A DNA stretch of 64,000 bases from Streptoalloteichus tenebrarius. GTDB lineage: Bacteria > Actinomycetota > Actinomycetes > Mycobacteriales > Pseudonocardiaceae. This document shows, one piece after another, positions 40,738 to 50,240 of this stretch; position 1 is the stretch's first letter; every line of letters begins with the position of its first letter. The notes beneath the pieces are model-generated. The model was not told where the DNA came from. It saw only the letters and a list, made by a program, of their open reading frames with translations, and searched no databases. The translations under genes were made by a program, and so were the position numbers. Location: NCBI RefSeq assembly GCF_024171885.1, contig NZ_JAMTCP010000028.1:1-64000 (forward strand). Direction: 5' to 3'.

Positions 40738-43700
40738 TCAGCCCAACGGTCCCCTCCTGCGCCCGGACGTCGCGTGCACGGTCGTGGCCCGCAACTACCT
40801 CGCGGCCGCACGTGTGCTGGCCACCTCGTACCTGGAGCACCACCCGTCCCACAGCTTCGTGATCGCGGTCATCGACGGCGAGGACGGAGCGGCCCAGGAG
40901 GCACCCGGCCACCACGTCGTCGGCCCGGACTGGTTCGACATCGACCGGGACGACTACCACCGGATGGCCACGGCGTACACCGTGATGGAGCTGGCCACCG
41001 CGGTGAAGCCGTTCCTCCTGCGCCGGCTGCGTCGCGACGCCCGCACGGTGACCTACCTGGACCCCGACATCCGGGTGTTCGCCCCGTTCCCCGAGGTCGC
41101 CGACCTGGCGCACGAGCACTCCATCGTGCTCACCCCCCACGTGCTCGAGCCGATCCCCCGGGACGGCAAGGAGCCGGACGAGGCCGCGATCATGGCCTCG
41201 GGCATCTTCAACCTCGGCTTCATCGCGGTCGGTCCCGGCTCCGACGGATTCCTGGACTTCTGGGCGGAACGGCTGCGCCAGGACGCGATCGTGGCGCCCG
41301 AGCAGCAGCTCTTCACCGACCAGCGGTGGGTGGACAACGTCCCCGCGCTCTTCCCGCACCACGTGCTGCGGGACCCCGGGCTGAACGTCGCCTACTGGAA
41401 CGTCTACCAGCGACCGATCAGCCAGGACGCGGACGGGGTGGTGTACGCCGGCGACTCGGTCCTGAAGTTCTTCCACTTCAGCGGATACCGTCCCGAGAAG
41501 CCCTGGCTGCTGACGCACCACTGGGCCCGGCGGCCGAGAACGGTGCTGTCCGAGCACCCCGATCTCAAGCGGCTGTGCGACGACTACGGGCGCGCCCTGG
41601 TCTCCGCCGGTTACGGCGACTCGGTCGAGTCGGTGCCGTACCGGTTCAACGAGCTCCCCGACGGCACCCCTCTGACTCCGATGATGCGTCGCGTCTTCCG
41701 GTCGGGCTGGGTGGAGGCCGAGCGTGAGTCGGACGACGCGCGGCGCACCGAGATCCCCCCGCACCCGTTCGGTGAGGACGGCGGACGGGCGTTCCGCGAA
41801 TGGCTGACCACGCCGGCCGACGAGCAGCAGGCCGTCGCCGGTCTGCACCGCTGGGCGATGGCCGTCTGGGCGAGCCGGGCCGACCTGCGCGGGACGTTCA
41901 CCCACCCCTGCGGTCAGGACGCCGCGGCGTTCCGCGCCTGGTGTCGCACGTCGGGGGTGTCGGAGAAGGCCCTCGCCACCTGGGCCCTGCCGGAGGAGCC
42001 GGAGCCCCCGCGCGCCCCGGAGGACACGTTCGGGGTGAACGTCCTCGGCTACCTCACGGCCGAGCTGGGCGTCGGCGAGATGGGGAGGATCGTGCACGAC
42101 GCGATCACCCTGGCCGAGGTCCCGGTCGCCTCCGTGGTGGAGGAGCGGACCGTCCCGAACCGCACCGCGCTCCCCCGCCCGGCGACGGCGGGACGGCCGC
42201 GCTTCCCGGTCAGCCTGCTCTGCGTGAACGCGGACCAGACCCCGGCCATGGTCGCGACCCACCCCGAGGTGGTGCACGACCGCTACCGCATCGGGCTGTG
42301 GGCGTGGGAGCTGGAGGACTTCCCGTCGTGGCAGCACGGCGCCTTCGACCTCGTCGACGAGATCTGGACGATCAGCGCGTTCTGCCAGGAGGCGTTCGCC
42401 AGGCACACCGACAAGCCGGTGAAGACGATCCCGGTTCCGGTGCGCGACCCCGGGGAGCCCGCGCGACGCGTCCGCGAGCCGGGCGAGCCGGTCCAGTTCC
42501 TGTTCGCCTTCGACTTCAACAGCATCGGACAGCGCAAGAACCCCTGGGGACTGGTCGAGGCCTTCCGGCTCGCGTTCCCCGGGCGGGACGACGTGCGCCT
42601 GGTGATCAAGGCCATCAACGGGGACAAGAACCCGGAGTCCAGGGAACGTCTGCGGACGGCCGTGGCTGACGACCCGAGGATCGAGCTGCTCGAGCGCTAC
42701 CTCTCGGTGTCCGAGCTGGACGAGCTGTACGCGCGCAGCGACTGCTACGTGTCCCTGCACCGGAGTGAGGGCTTCGGCCTCACCGTGGCGGAGGCCATGG
42801 TCCGGGGCCTGCCGGTGATCGCGACGGAGTACTCGAGCACGACGGAGTTCCTCGACGCCACCACCGGGTGGCCGGTCCCCTGCCGGCTGGTGCCCGTGGG
42901 CAAGGGGTGCCACCCGTATCCGGAGACCGCCGTGTGGGCCGAGCCCGACCTCGCGCTCGCCGCCCAGGCGATGCGGGCGGTGGCGGACGACCCGGCCGAG
43001 GCGGCGCGGCGCGGCCGGGCTGCCCGGGAGCACATCCTGCGGACACGCGGGATGGACAGGGCGGCCCGGTGGGTGCGCAAGGAGTTGGAGCGGGCCCACG
43101 AGACGTGGCGCGAGCGGCGCCGACCCGCCTCCGTGCCGGAGCCGGAGCCGGACCCGGTCGCCCCGTTGCACGAGGCACGCGAGGCCCTGCGGTGGCGGGC
43201 CGACGCGCAGGCGCCGTCACGTCTCCCCCTCGCGCCCGCGTTGCGCAGGGCGGTCCTGCGGGCCATCGACCATTACGACGTGCACCAGCGGAAGGTGCTC
43301 GGTCGGCTGACCGACGGCGTGGAGACCACGTTGCGCCGCCTCTCGGAACGCCTGTCCGCGGTCGACGCCCGAAGCGCCGCCGCGGCCGCGGAGGAGCGAG
43401 CGGCGCGGGAGTCCCTCCAGCGCAGGATCGACGACCTGGACCGGGCTGTCCGCCGCCTCAACCAGCAGGTCCCCGACGCCAGGAGGGCGGCGCTCCGCCT
43501 GGAGGCGGACACGGCCGAGCTGCGACGGGAGGTCAGCGGCCGGTTCGAGGCGCTGCGCGCCGAGCAGGAGGTGGCCAGGGAGGAGGTCCTCGACCGGATC
43601 ACCGAACTCCGGGACCGGGTCGACGCCGAGGCGAAGCGCACGTTCGACATGTTCGTCGAGCGGGACCGCCGCGCGGACCAGGACGAGTTGGAGCTGGCCC

Positions 43701-44518
43701 GGCTGGAGCGCGACCTGGTCGCGCTCCACCGGGACGCCGCCCTGCGGCACGCCCCGCTGCCCGAGGGCGCGGCGGTGGTCGTCACCGACGCCGGGGCGCT
43801 GCTGCTCCCGTCCGACGACGACGTCGTCCTCCCCTGGATGGAGTACCACCGGTCCTGGGAGACCGACGAGGCGGAGTTGATGGCGCGCCTGGCCGAGGAC
43901 GGGGACACCTTCATCGACGTCGGGGCGCACGTCGGGTACCACACGCTGCGGCTGCTCCGCGATCGCGACCTGGCCCGCGTCGTCGCGGTGGAGGCCAACC
44001 CGGCCACCGCGGACCTCCTCCGGCGCAATCTCGACGTGAACCTCCCCGCCCGTCTCCGGGAGCGGGTGACCCTGGTGCCCGCCGCCGCGTGGGACAACGA
44101 GGGCACCGTGCGGTTGGCGCACCCGGAGGAGAACAACAGCGGCGACTTCCGGGTGTCGGCAGGGGGCGACGGCGGGGTGGAGGTGCCCGCCGTGCGACTG
44201 GACGACGTTCCCGAACTCGCCGAGGGGCGGGTCGGCCTGGTGAAGGTCGACCTCCAGGGCAGGGACCACCGCGCCCTGGCCGGCCTCGCCGAGGTCCTGC
44301 GGCGCGACCTCCCGAACGTCGTCTGCGAGTTCTGCCCTGACGCCATCGAGGAGCTCGGCGACGACCCGGAGCAGGTGCTCGCCGGGTACCGGGCGCTGGG
44401 CTACGTGGTGCGCGGGGTGGACGGCGAGGAACTCCCCCACGACAAGGACACGGTCCGGGACGCGCGGGCGTCCGAGACCGGTTTCCTCACCCTGTGGTTG
44501 TCCCCGGCCGCGACATGA
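40730..44518 (+). CDS. Giant fusion: glycosyltransferase + GT4 glycosyltransferase + coiled coil + FkbM methyltransferase
   Basis: This 1262-aa protein has four parts. Residues ~12-270 look like a GT-A sugar transferase with the metal motif YLDPDIR (Asp111, Asp113). Residues ~430-790 are a GT-B/GT4 glycosyltransferase with FNSIGQRKNPWGLVEAF, and the EX7E pair Glu680/Glu688 in HRSEGFGLTVAEAM. Residues ~860-1000 are a long coiled coil (RRLSERLSAVDARSA and onward). Residues ~1010-1262 form an FkbM-type SAM methyltransferase with DTFIDVGAHVGYH (1059-1071) and VGLVKVDLQG. No signal or membrane segment is seen. It probably builds and caps a surface polysaccharide at the membrane. It is co-translated with twin 2 and the acyltransferases. 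The sugar specificity is unknown. Confidence 0.88.
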   Translation: MPDQPNGPLLRPDVACTVVARNYLAAARVLATSYLEHHPSHSFVIAVIDGEDGAAQEAPGHHVVGPDWFDIDRDDYHRMATAYTVMELATAVKPFLLRRLRRDARTVTYLDPDIRVFAPFPEVADLAHEHSIVLTPHVLEPIPRDGKEPDEAAIMASGIFNLGFIAVGPGSDGFLDFWAERLRQDAIVAPEQQLFTDQRWVDNVPALFPHHVLRDPGLNVAYWNVYQRPISQDADGVVYAGDSVLKFFHFSGYRPEKPWLLTHHWARRPRTVLSEHPDLKRLCDDYGRALVSAGYGDSVESVPYRFNELPDGTPLTPMMRRVFRSGWVEAERESDDARRTEIPPHPFGEDGGRAFREWLTTPADEQQAVAGLHRWAMAVWASRADLRGTFTHPCGQDAAAFRAWCRTSGVSEKALATWALPEEPEPPRAPEDTFGVNVLGYLTAELGVGEMGRIVHDAITLAEVPVASVVEERTVPNRTALPRPATAGRPRFPVSLLCVNADQTPAMVATHPEVVHDRYRIGLWAWELEDFPSWQHGAFDLVDEIWTISAFCQEAFARHTDKPVKTIPVPVRDPGEPARRVREPGEPVQFLFAFDFNSIGQRKNPWGLVEAFRLAFPGRDDVRLVIKAINGDKNPESRERLRTAVADDPRIELLERYLSVSELDELYARSDCYVSLHRSEGFGLTVAEAMVRGLPVIATEYSSTTEFLDATTGWPVPCRLVPVGKGCHPYPETAVWAEPDLALAAQAMRAVADDPAEAARRGRAAREHILRTRGMDRAARWVRKELERAHETWRERRRPASVPEPEPDPVAPLHEAREALRWRADAQAPSRLPLAPALRRAVLRAIDHYDVHQRKVLGRLTDGVETTLRRLSERLSAVDARSAAAAAEERAARESLQRRIDDLDRAVRRLNQQVPDARRAALRLEADTAELRREVSGRFEALRAEQEVAREEVLDRITELRDRVDAEAKRTFDMFVERDRRADQDELELARLERDLVALHRDAALRHAPLPEGAAVVVTDAGALLLPSDDDVVLPWMEYHRSWETDEAELMARLAEDGDTFIDVGAHVGYHTLRLLRDRDLARVVAVEANPATADLLRRNLDVNLPARLRERVTLVPAAAWDNEGTVRLAHPEENNSGDFRVSAGGDGGVEVPAVRLDDVPELAEGRVGLVKVDLQGRDHRALAGLAEVLRRDLPNVVCEFCPDAIEELGDDPEQVLAGYRALGYVVRGVDGEELPHDKDTVRDARASETGFLTLWLSPAAT

Positions 44519-45639
44519 GCGACAGAGCGAGCCCGCGGGCCCCCCTGTCCCTGGACATGGCCCGCGGGCTCGGCGCCTGCCTCGTGCTCTACAGCTACGT
44601 CGTCGCGCTCCGACCGGACGAACTCGGCTCGCAGTTGACCGTCGTGGGCACCGTCCGGGCATGGTTGAACCGGCCGTTGGGCATCGGTGAGGACTTCGGC
44701 TTCTTCGGTCTGGCGTTGCTCCTGGTCGCCGGGGGCTACCTCGCCGCGGCGGCCGCGGCGGAGTCCGGCGTGCGGGGCGTGCTGGGACGCCTGCTGGCCG
44801 TCTACCCCCCGTTCGCCTTCGCGGTGACGGTGGCGGCACTGTTGTCCCAGCTCGGCGCGCCGACGCTGTCGGTGCCGCGCGACGCCGAGGCCGGGCTCTC
44901 CGACTGGCTCGCGAGCCTCGCCCTCCTCGGCAATGTCCGGGCGTCGTCCGTGGTGCTGCTCGAACTGAGCTGGATCACGGCGGCGGAGGTCCTCTTCGTG
45001 CTGTGCACCGCGCTGCTGGCCCCCGTCCTGAGACGGGCGCCATGGGCACCGGTGGTGGTCAAGCTGCTCGTGGTGGCCGTGGTGGTCGCCTCGGGAACGG
45101 AGGCGAGCGGGGTCCATCGCGGACTGACCCTGGTCGTGCTCTACACGTCGTTCCTCCTGGTCGGCGAACTCGCGTGGGCGGTGCGGGCCGGACGGCTCCC
45201 CACGTGGGCGGGCGTCCTCCTGGGGTGTTCCTCGTGGCTGTGTCTGGCGTGGGCCGAGCGGAAGTACCGCGAGTTGTTCGGCTGGTGGAACGCGTTGGCC
45301 CTGTTCTACGCCGCCATCGTCTTCGTCCTGATGGTGCGGTTCTGGGGAGGTAGGCGTTCCGGCCGTGCCACCGGTTGGCTCGCGGACCGCGCGTACGCCC
45401 TGGTATTCCTCCAGGGCACCGTTGGTTGGGCGGTGCTCGACCTCCTGCACCGACTCGTCCCCGTCGAACTGGCCGTGCCGTTGGCGCTGCTCTCGACCGT
45501 CGGCGTGGCCGAGATCAGCCATTGGCTCGTGGAACGGCCTGCCGGCCGGCTGGCTCGACGGCTCTCCGGAAGCACGTCAGGTGGGGGCTGGACTCCGGAC
45601 GATGACGACACCGTGGTCCTCAGGGCGGTGCGCACGTGA
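44515..45639 (+). CDS. Polytopic acyltransferase-3-like membrane protein
   Basis: This 374-aa protein has about ten hydrophobic segments, starts SLDMARGLGACLVLYSYVVA and ends WLVERPAGRLARR, the layout of acyltransferase-3 (OafA-like) enzymes that acetylate or succinylate surface sugars. The usual catalytic His near the first helix (R-x10-H) is not evident here; SYV stands at that place, so activity is uncertain. The ATG overlaps the preceding stop as ATGA. It is a diverged partner of the next gene. Confidence 0.72.
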   Translation: MSDRASPRAPLSLDMARGLGACLVLYSYVVALRPDELGSQLTVVGTVRAWLNRPLGIGEDFGFFGLALLLVAGGYLAAAAAAESGVRGVLGRLLAVYPPFAFAVTVAALLSQLGAPTLSVPRDAEAGLSDWLASLALLGNVRASSVVLLELSWITAAEVLFVLCTALLAPVLRRAPWAPVVVKLLVVAVVVASGTEASGVHRGLTLVVLYTSFLLVGELAWAVRAGRLPTWAGVLLGCSSWLCLAWAERKYRELFGWWNALALFYAAIVFVLMVRFWGGRRSGRATGWLADRAYALVFLQGTVGWAVLDLLHRLVPVELAVPLALLSTVGVAEISHWLVERPAGRLARRLSGSTSGGGWTPDDDDTVVLRAVRT

Positions 45640-46775
45640 TCACCCCGTCTCCCGCCCCGGCGAAGTCGGCCTACCTGCCGGGCGTTCCGCTGCTCCGGGT
45701 GCTCGGGGCGACCGCCGTCGTCTACACGCACCTGGCGTCCTGGTACACGGCGCGCGGGCGGGCGTGGACGGTTGCCGACCTCCTGAACGTGTCGCTCGTC
45801 GAGTCACTCCACCTGATCAAGGATCTCGAGGTGGTCGGTGTCTCGCTCTTCCTCCTCGTGACCGGCCTGGTCGTCACGCAGGCCGCCACCAAGGAGACAC
45901 CGGGGCAGTTCGGAGCGCGCAGGGCCGTCCGCATCCTGCCCGCGTTGTGGGTCGCGGTGGCCGTCGCGTTCCCCCTGGTGAACAGCGGGCTGCTTCGACC
46001 GGGGGAGGGAACGGGACCGGTCGGGCCGCTGACGCTGCTCTCCAACATGACCCTGGTCGAGTTCTTCCTCTCGCCCCACGTGATCCTGATCGGGTCCACC
46101 TGGACGCTCGTCGTGCAGGTCGCCTTCTACGCGTTCACCGCGCTGACCATCCCGATCCTGCGGCGTTGGCCCTGGCTCGTGCCCGCCCTGGGCGCCACGG
46201 TGTGCTCGGTGGTGCTGTCCCTCGTGTGGGACGCCCGTGGCATGGCCTACGAGTGGATCGGCGTGATCGCCGCGTACATGCCCATGATCTTCATCGGCCA
46301 GGTGGTGGCGCTGGCGCGGAGCGGACGGATGCCGACGTGGGCGGCCGCGGCGCTGGGGACCGGCCACTTCCTGTTGTTCGTCAAGGCCGACATGATCGGG
46401 CGCTACGTCGCGATCGGGGACGCCCGCCCCCGCACCCTGTTCGTGGTCGTTCTCGTCGTGTTGGTGACCATGAACGCGAACGGGCGACTCGCCAGCCACC
46501 CGGCGACGTCGACCCTGGCCGCCCGCACGTACAGCCTCTATCTGGTCCACCAGATGGCGCTCTACCCGGTGCTGGACGCGCTGTTCCCCGTCTGGGGCGA
46601 ACTCCCCGCGCTCGCGGTCGGTCTGGCGGTCACGGTCGTCGCCACCGAGGTGGTGCACCGATTCGTCGAGGCGCCGGTCGTCCGGCGCTACCGCGACTGG
46701 GAGAAGCGGAGGAGACAACGCCCCGCTCCGCGGCATCGGCGCGCGCCGGAGTCACGCGGCCTGGCGCGAAGCTGA
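45636..46775 (+). CDS. Acyltransferase-3 family membrane protein
   Basis: This 379-aa polytopic protein matches acyltransferase-3: GVPLLRVLGATAVVYTHLAS with the conserved Arg21 and His32, GVSLFLLVTGLVV, RRAVRILPALWVAV, STWTLVVQVAFY and a C-terminal RTYSLYLVHQMALYP. It probably O-acylates a glycan at the membrane. The GTG overlaps the preceding stop by four bases. It is the last gene of the operon and probably modifies the product of the giant glycosyltransferase. Confidence 0.87.
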   Translation: MITPSPAPAKSAYLPGVPLLRVLGATAVVYTHLASWYTARGRAWTVADLLNVSLVESLHLIKDLEVVGVSLFLLVTGLVVTQAATKETPGQFGARRAVRILPALWVAVAVAFPLVNSGLLRPGEGTGPVGPLTLLSNMTLVEFFLSPHVILIGSTWTLVVQVAFYAFTALTIPILRRWPWLVPALGATVCSVVLSLVWDARGMAYEWIGVIAAYMPMIFIGQVVALARSGRMPTWAAAALGTGHFLLFVKADMIGRYVAIGDARPRTLFVVVLVVLVTMNANGRLASHPATSTLAARTYSLYLVHQMALYPVLDALFPVWGELPALAVGLAVTVVATEVVHRFVEAPVVRRYRDWEKRRRQRPAPRHRRAPESRGLARS

Positions 46776-46802
46776 CCCGGATTCGCCAGCGCGGGCTCGC
46801 CT

Positions 46803-46820
46803 GCTGCAAAAGTTTGCGGC
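46803..46820. promoter_or_regulatory. LacI/MalR-type operator upstream of the amylase
   Basis: GCTGCAAA-AG-TTTGCGGC is a near-perfect palindrome (7 of 8 paired). TGCAAA/TTTGCA-type palindromes before Streptomyces amylase genes are LacI-family (MalR/Reg1) sites. It lies 95 bases upstream of the ATG. Confidence 0.6.
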
Positions 46821-46854
46821 CGTCTGAGGAGGTGGGGCTGGTCCTTCCGCCTGG

Positions 46855-46883
46855 TTGACAGTCGGCGTCGCAAAGAATTGTCT
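46855..46883 (+). promoter_or_regulatory. Candidate amylase promoter
   Basis: A consensus -35 TTGACA at 46855-46860 is followed 17 bp later by TTGTCT at 46878-46883. It is 35 bases downstream of the MalR-like palindrome and 31 bases before the ATG. Confidence 0.45.
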
Positions 46884-46914
46884 GGACGGACACTCTGCGT
46901 CACACGGAGGTCCG

Positions 46915-48345
46915 ATGAAGCGCCGACGTGTCCTGACCTTGATCACGCTGTTGGTCGCCGGGGTGGCGGCGGCGCCGCCCGTGTTGGTGGCGGCGGAGCC
47001 GCGGAACGGCAGGGACGTGATCGTCCAACTGTTCCAGTGGAACTGGGCGTCGGTCGCCAGGGAGTGCCGGGACGTGCTGGGCCCACGCGGATACGGCGCC
47101 GTCCAGGTGTCCCCACCACAGGAACACGTGGTGGTGGCGGGCCGCCCCTGGTGGCAGGACTACCAACCCGTCAGCTACCGGATCGACAGCCGACGCGGCG
47201 ACCGCGAGGCGTTCCGGTCCATGGTGGACACGTGTCACGCGGCTGGCGTGCGCGTGTACGTGGACGTCGTCATCAACCACATGACCGGCCAGGAGACCCC
47301 GGGGGTCGGCAGCGCCGGCTCCCGGTACTCGCACTACGAGTACCCGGGCATCTACCGGCACCAGGACTTCCACCACTGCGGACGGCACGGCGACGACGAC
47401 ATCAGGGACTACCGCGACCGGTACGAGGTCCAGAACTGCGAGCTGGTCAACCTCGCCGACCTCGACACGGCCGCCGACCGCGTCCGCGACCGGGTCGCCG
47501 GCCATCTCAACGACCTGCTCGGTCTGGGCGTCGACGGGTTCCGCGTCGACGCGGCCAAGCACGTCCCGGCCTCCGACATCGCGGCGATCACCCGGCGACT
47601 GGACCGCCCTGCCCACGTGTACCAGGAGGTCATCCCCGGCGCGGGCGAGCCGATCACACCCGAGGAGTACACGGCCAACGGAGACCTGCTGGAGTTCCGC
47701 TACGGCGCGGACCTCGCGAGGATCTTCAACCGGGAGCGCCTCGCGTCCCTGCGCGCGTTCGGGGCGCCGCTGCCGTCCGACAAGGTCGTGGTGTTCACGG
47801 ACAACCACGACACCCAGCGGCACTCCCCGGTGCTGACCTTCCGCGACAACGCCCGCTACGCCATGGCCAACGCGTTCATGCTGGCCTGGCCGTACGGGAC
47901 GCCGAAGGTGATGAGCAGTTACGAGTACGCCGACCCGGACCAGGGGCCGCCGGCCGACGCCAGCGGCCGCACCTCGGACACGACGTGCTTCACCAACCGC
48001 TGGCGCTGCGAGCACCGCTGGCAGGTGATCGCGAACATGGTCGCGTTCCACAACGTCGTGCGGGGTGAGCCCGTGACGAACTGGTGGGACAACGGGAACG
48101 ACCTCATCGCCTTCGGAAGGGGATCGAGGGGCTATCTGATCCTCAACGACGAGAACGCGGGCGTGACCGGCCGCTCGTACCAGACCTCGTTGCCCGCGGG
48201 AACGTACTGCGACGTCATCCACGGCGACTTCACCGCGGGGCGCTGCACGGGACCGACGTACGTCGTGGACCGAAACGGGTGGTTCGGCGCCGACGTCGCC
48301 GCACAGGACGGGATCGCGCTGCACGTGGGCGCGAAGGTGAACTGA
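46915..48345 (+). CDS. Secreted alpha-amylase (GH13)
   Basis: This 476-aa exported alpha-amylase cleaves internal alpha-1,4 bonds of starch. The signal peptide is MKRRRVLTLITLLVAGVAAA with cleavage near VAA-EPR (~27). GH13 regions: DVVINH (117-122), FRVDAAKH with nucleophile Asp212, acid/base Glu238 in VYQEVI, and FTDNHD with Asp299. RWRCEHRW and a C-terminal beta-sandwich complete a single-module enzyme of the animal/Streptomyces type; no starch-binding domain is attached. GGAGG lies four bases before the ATG. A MalR-like operator and TTGACA promoter lie upstream. Confidence 0.95.
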   Translation: MKRRRVLTLITLLVAGVAAAPPVLVAAEPRNGRDVIVQLFQWNWASVARECRDVLGPRGYGAVQVSPPQEHVVVAGRPWWQDYQPVSYRIDSRRGDREAFRSMVDTCHAAGVRVYVDVVINHMTGQETPGVGSAGSRYSHYEYPGIYRHQDFHHCGRHGDDDIRDYRDRYEVQNCELVNLADLDTAADRVRDRVAGHLNDLLGLGVDGFRVDAAKHVPASDIAAITRRLDRPAHVYQEVIPGAGEPITPEEYTANGDLLEFRYGADLARIFNRERLASLRAFGAPLPSDKVVVFTDNHDTQRHSPVLTFRDNARYAMANAFMLAWPYGTPKVMSSYEYADPDQGPPADASGRTSDTTCFTNRWRCEHRWQVIANMVAFHNVVRGEPVTNWWDNGNDLIAFGRGSRGYLILNDENAGVTGRSYQTSLPAGTYCDVIHGDFTAGRCTGPTYVVDRNGWFGADVAAQDGIALHVGAKVN

Positions 48346-48366
48346 GGGCGCGGGCGGTGGGGCTTC

Positions 48367-48396
48367 GGGGCCTGCCCGACGGTGAGGGCAGGCCCC
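48367..48396. terminator. Hairpin between amylase and ggt
   Basis: GGGGCCTGCCC (48367-48377) pairs perfectly with GGGCAGGCCCC (48386-48396) across an eight-base loop, between two convergent genes. There is no T-tract. Confidence 0.65.
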
Positions 48397-48402
48397 TCGC
48401 GC

Positions 48403-50211
48403 TCACCGGCCGACGGCGTACCCCTGCATGCCCCGGGCGTTCGCCCCGGCCCTGAGCAGGCCGCTGACCGGGTCGCGGGACACCGCCGAGAGACGACCCA
48501 GGGACCACGGGCCCGCGTCAACAACCTCGTGCCCCCGTTCCCTCAGCTCGGCCACGCGGTCGGCGCCGAGGCGGGACTCGACGACGAGCTGACCCGGGTA
48601 CCAGGAGCGCGGGAAGAACGAGGACGGGAACGCGGTCGAGTGCCACGCCGGGGAGTCGATCGCCGCCTGGAGGTCGAGGCCGCCGGTGACGTGCGCCAAC
48701 CAGAAGCAGAGCTGCCACTGGTCCTGCTGGTCGCCGCCGGGGGTGCCGAACGCCAGGGTGGGCTCGCCGTCCCGCAGCGCCAGGGACGGGGTGAGGGTGA
48801 TGCGGGGGCGCTTGCCGGGGGCGAGTGCGTTCGGGGAGTCCTCGTCGAGCCAGAACATCTGGGCGCGCGTGCCGAGGCAGAAGCCGAGCGCGGGGATCGT
48901 CGGCGAGGACTGGAGCCAGCCGCCGGACGGCGTGGCCGACACCAGGTTTCCCCAGCGGTCGACCACGTCGATGTGCACCGTGTCGCCCCGGGTGGTCCCC
49001 GCCCGGTCGACCGTGGGCTCCCCGATGCCCATCGCGGTGCCCGTCGGCATGTCGGCCCCACCGGCGCCGACGCCCTCGGCGACGAAGGCGGGGAGGCGCG
49101 GGGCGCGGCCGCCTGGCGATCCGGGGCGGAGCTCCAGCGACGCGGTCTCGCCGACGAGCTGACGTCGCCGCGCGGCGTAGTCCCGGGAGAGCAGGTCGTC
49201 CAGCGGCACGGCGTCGCTGTCGCCGTACCACGCCTCGCGGTCGGCGAACGCGAGCTTGGCGCACTCCACCGCGAGGTGGACCGTCTCCGCCGTGGGAACG
49301 CCGTCCACATAGGACAGACGATCGGCGAAGCCCTCCAGCAGGAGGAGCTGCTGGGCCAGCGCGGGGCCCTGGCTCCACGCGCCGCACTTGGCGAGGGTCC
49401 ACCCGTCGGCGAGGTCGACGGTCAGGGCGTCCTCGGTGCCGGCCCGCCAGCCGGCCATGTCCGCGCCGGTCAGCACGCCGGCGTGGTCGCGGCCCGAGTC
49501 GTCCCGCACCGGCGTCCGGCAGAACCGGTCGATCTCCTCCGCGACGAACCCCTCCGCCCAGGCGCGGCGGGCGGCCTCGATCTGGGCGTCCCGGTCGGCG
49601 CCGACCGCCTCGGCCTCGGCGAGGAGCCGCTCCCACGTGTCGGCCAGCACCGGGTTGGTGAACCGCGTGCCGGCGACCGGGACCCGGCCGCCGGGCAGCC
49701 ACAGTTCGGCGGAGCTGTGCCAGTGCTCCCGGAACATCCGCTCCACGGTGGCGATGGTGTCGGGGACGCGCGGCACGAGCGGGAAACCGTCACGCGCGTA
49801 ACCGATGGCGTAGCGGAGAACGTCGCGCAGTCGCTTGGTGCCGTGGTCGCGCAGCAGCAGCAACCACCCGTCCCACGCGCCAGGAATGGTGGCCGCGAGC
49901 AGACCGGTGCCGGGCACGAGATCCAACCCGAGGTCGCGGTAATGGGCGGGGGTGGCGCCGGCCGGGGCGACGCCCTGGCCGCAGAGCACCCGGGGACGCG
50001 GATCGCGCGCGGTCGTGAAGACCACGGGAACCTCGCCGCCCGGGCCGTTCAGGTGCGGCTCGACGACCTGGAGCACGAACCCGGCCGCGACGGCGGCGTC
50101 GAACGCGTTGCCGCCGTCCTCCAGCACGGCCATGCCGGCGGCCGAGGCCAACCAGTGCGTGCTCGCGACCATGCCGTGGGTGCCGACGAGCTCGGGGCGC
50201 GTGGTGAACAC
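48403..50211 (-). CDS. ggt: Gamma-glutamyltransferase family protein
   Basis: This 602-aa Ntn-hydrolase-fold protein resembles gamma-glutamyltransferases, which self-cleave before a catalytic Thr and hydrolyse or transfer gamma-glutamyl groups. The expected Thr is Thr411 in GDTVHIDVVDRWGN; N-terminal GGNAFDAAVAAGFVLQVVEP and GPGGEVP match the large subunit, and GTPGGDQQDQWQ the small one. It has no signal peptide, so it belongs to the cytoplasmic GGT-like branch, and its substrate may not be glutathione. It is convergent with the amylase. Confidence 0.88.
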   Translation of the reverse strand: MFTTRPELVGTHGMVASTHWLASAAGMAVLEDGGNAFDAAVAAGFVLQVVEPHLNGPGGEVPVVFTTARDPRPRVLCGQGVAPAGATPAHYRDLGLDLVPGTGLLAATIPGAWDGWLLLLRDHGTKRLRDVLRYAIGYARDGFPLVPRVPDTIATVERMFREHWHSSAELWLPGGRVPVAGTRFTNPVLADTWERLLAEAEAVGADRDAQIEAARRAWAEGFVAEEIDRFCRTPVRDDSGRDHAGVLTGADMAGWRAGTEDALTVDLADGWTLAKCGAWSQGPALAQQLLLLEGFADRLSYVDGVPTAETVHLAVECAKLAFADREAWYGDSDAVPLDDLLSRDYAARRRQLVGETASLELRPGSPGGRAPRLPAFVAEGVGAGGADMPTGTAMGIGEPTVDRAGTTRGDTVHIDVVDRWGNLVSATPSGGWLQSSPTIPALGFCLGTRAQMFWLDEDSPNALAPGKRPRITLTPSLALRDGEPTLAFGTPGGDQQDQWQLCFWLAHVTGGLDLQAAIDSPAWHSTAFPSSFFPRSWYPGQLVVESRLGADRVAELRERGHEVVDAGPWSLGRLSAVSRDPVSGLLRAGANARGMQGYAVGR

Positions 50212-50240
50212 GCGTCACACCATAGGGTTCATCCCCGCTG

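Noticed and set aside
40700-43171. Long minus-strand open frame opposite the giant glycosyltransferase
   Set aside because: Its product is low-complexity His/Arg/Val/Gly sequence, while the plus strand has clear domain motifs.
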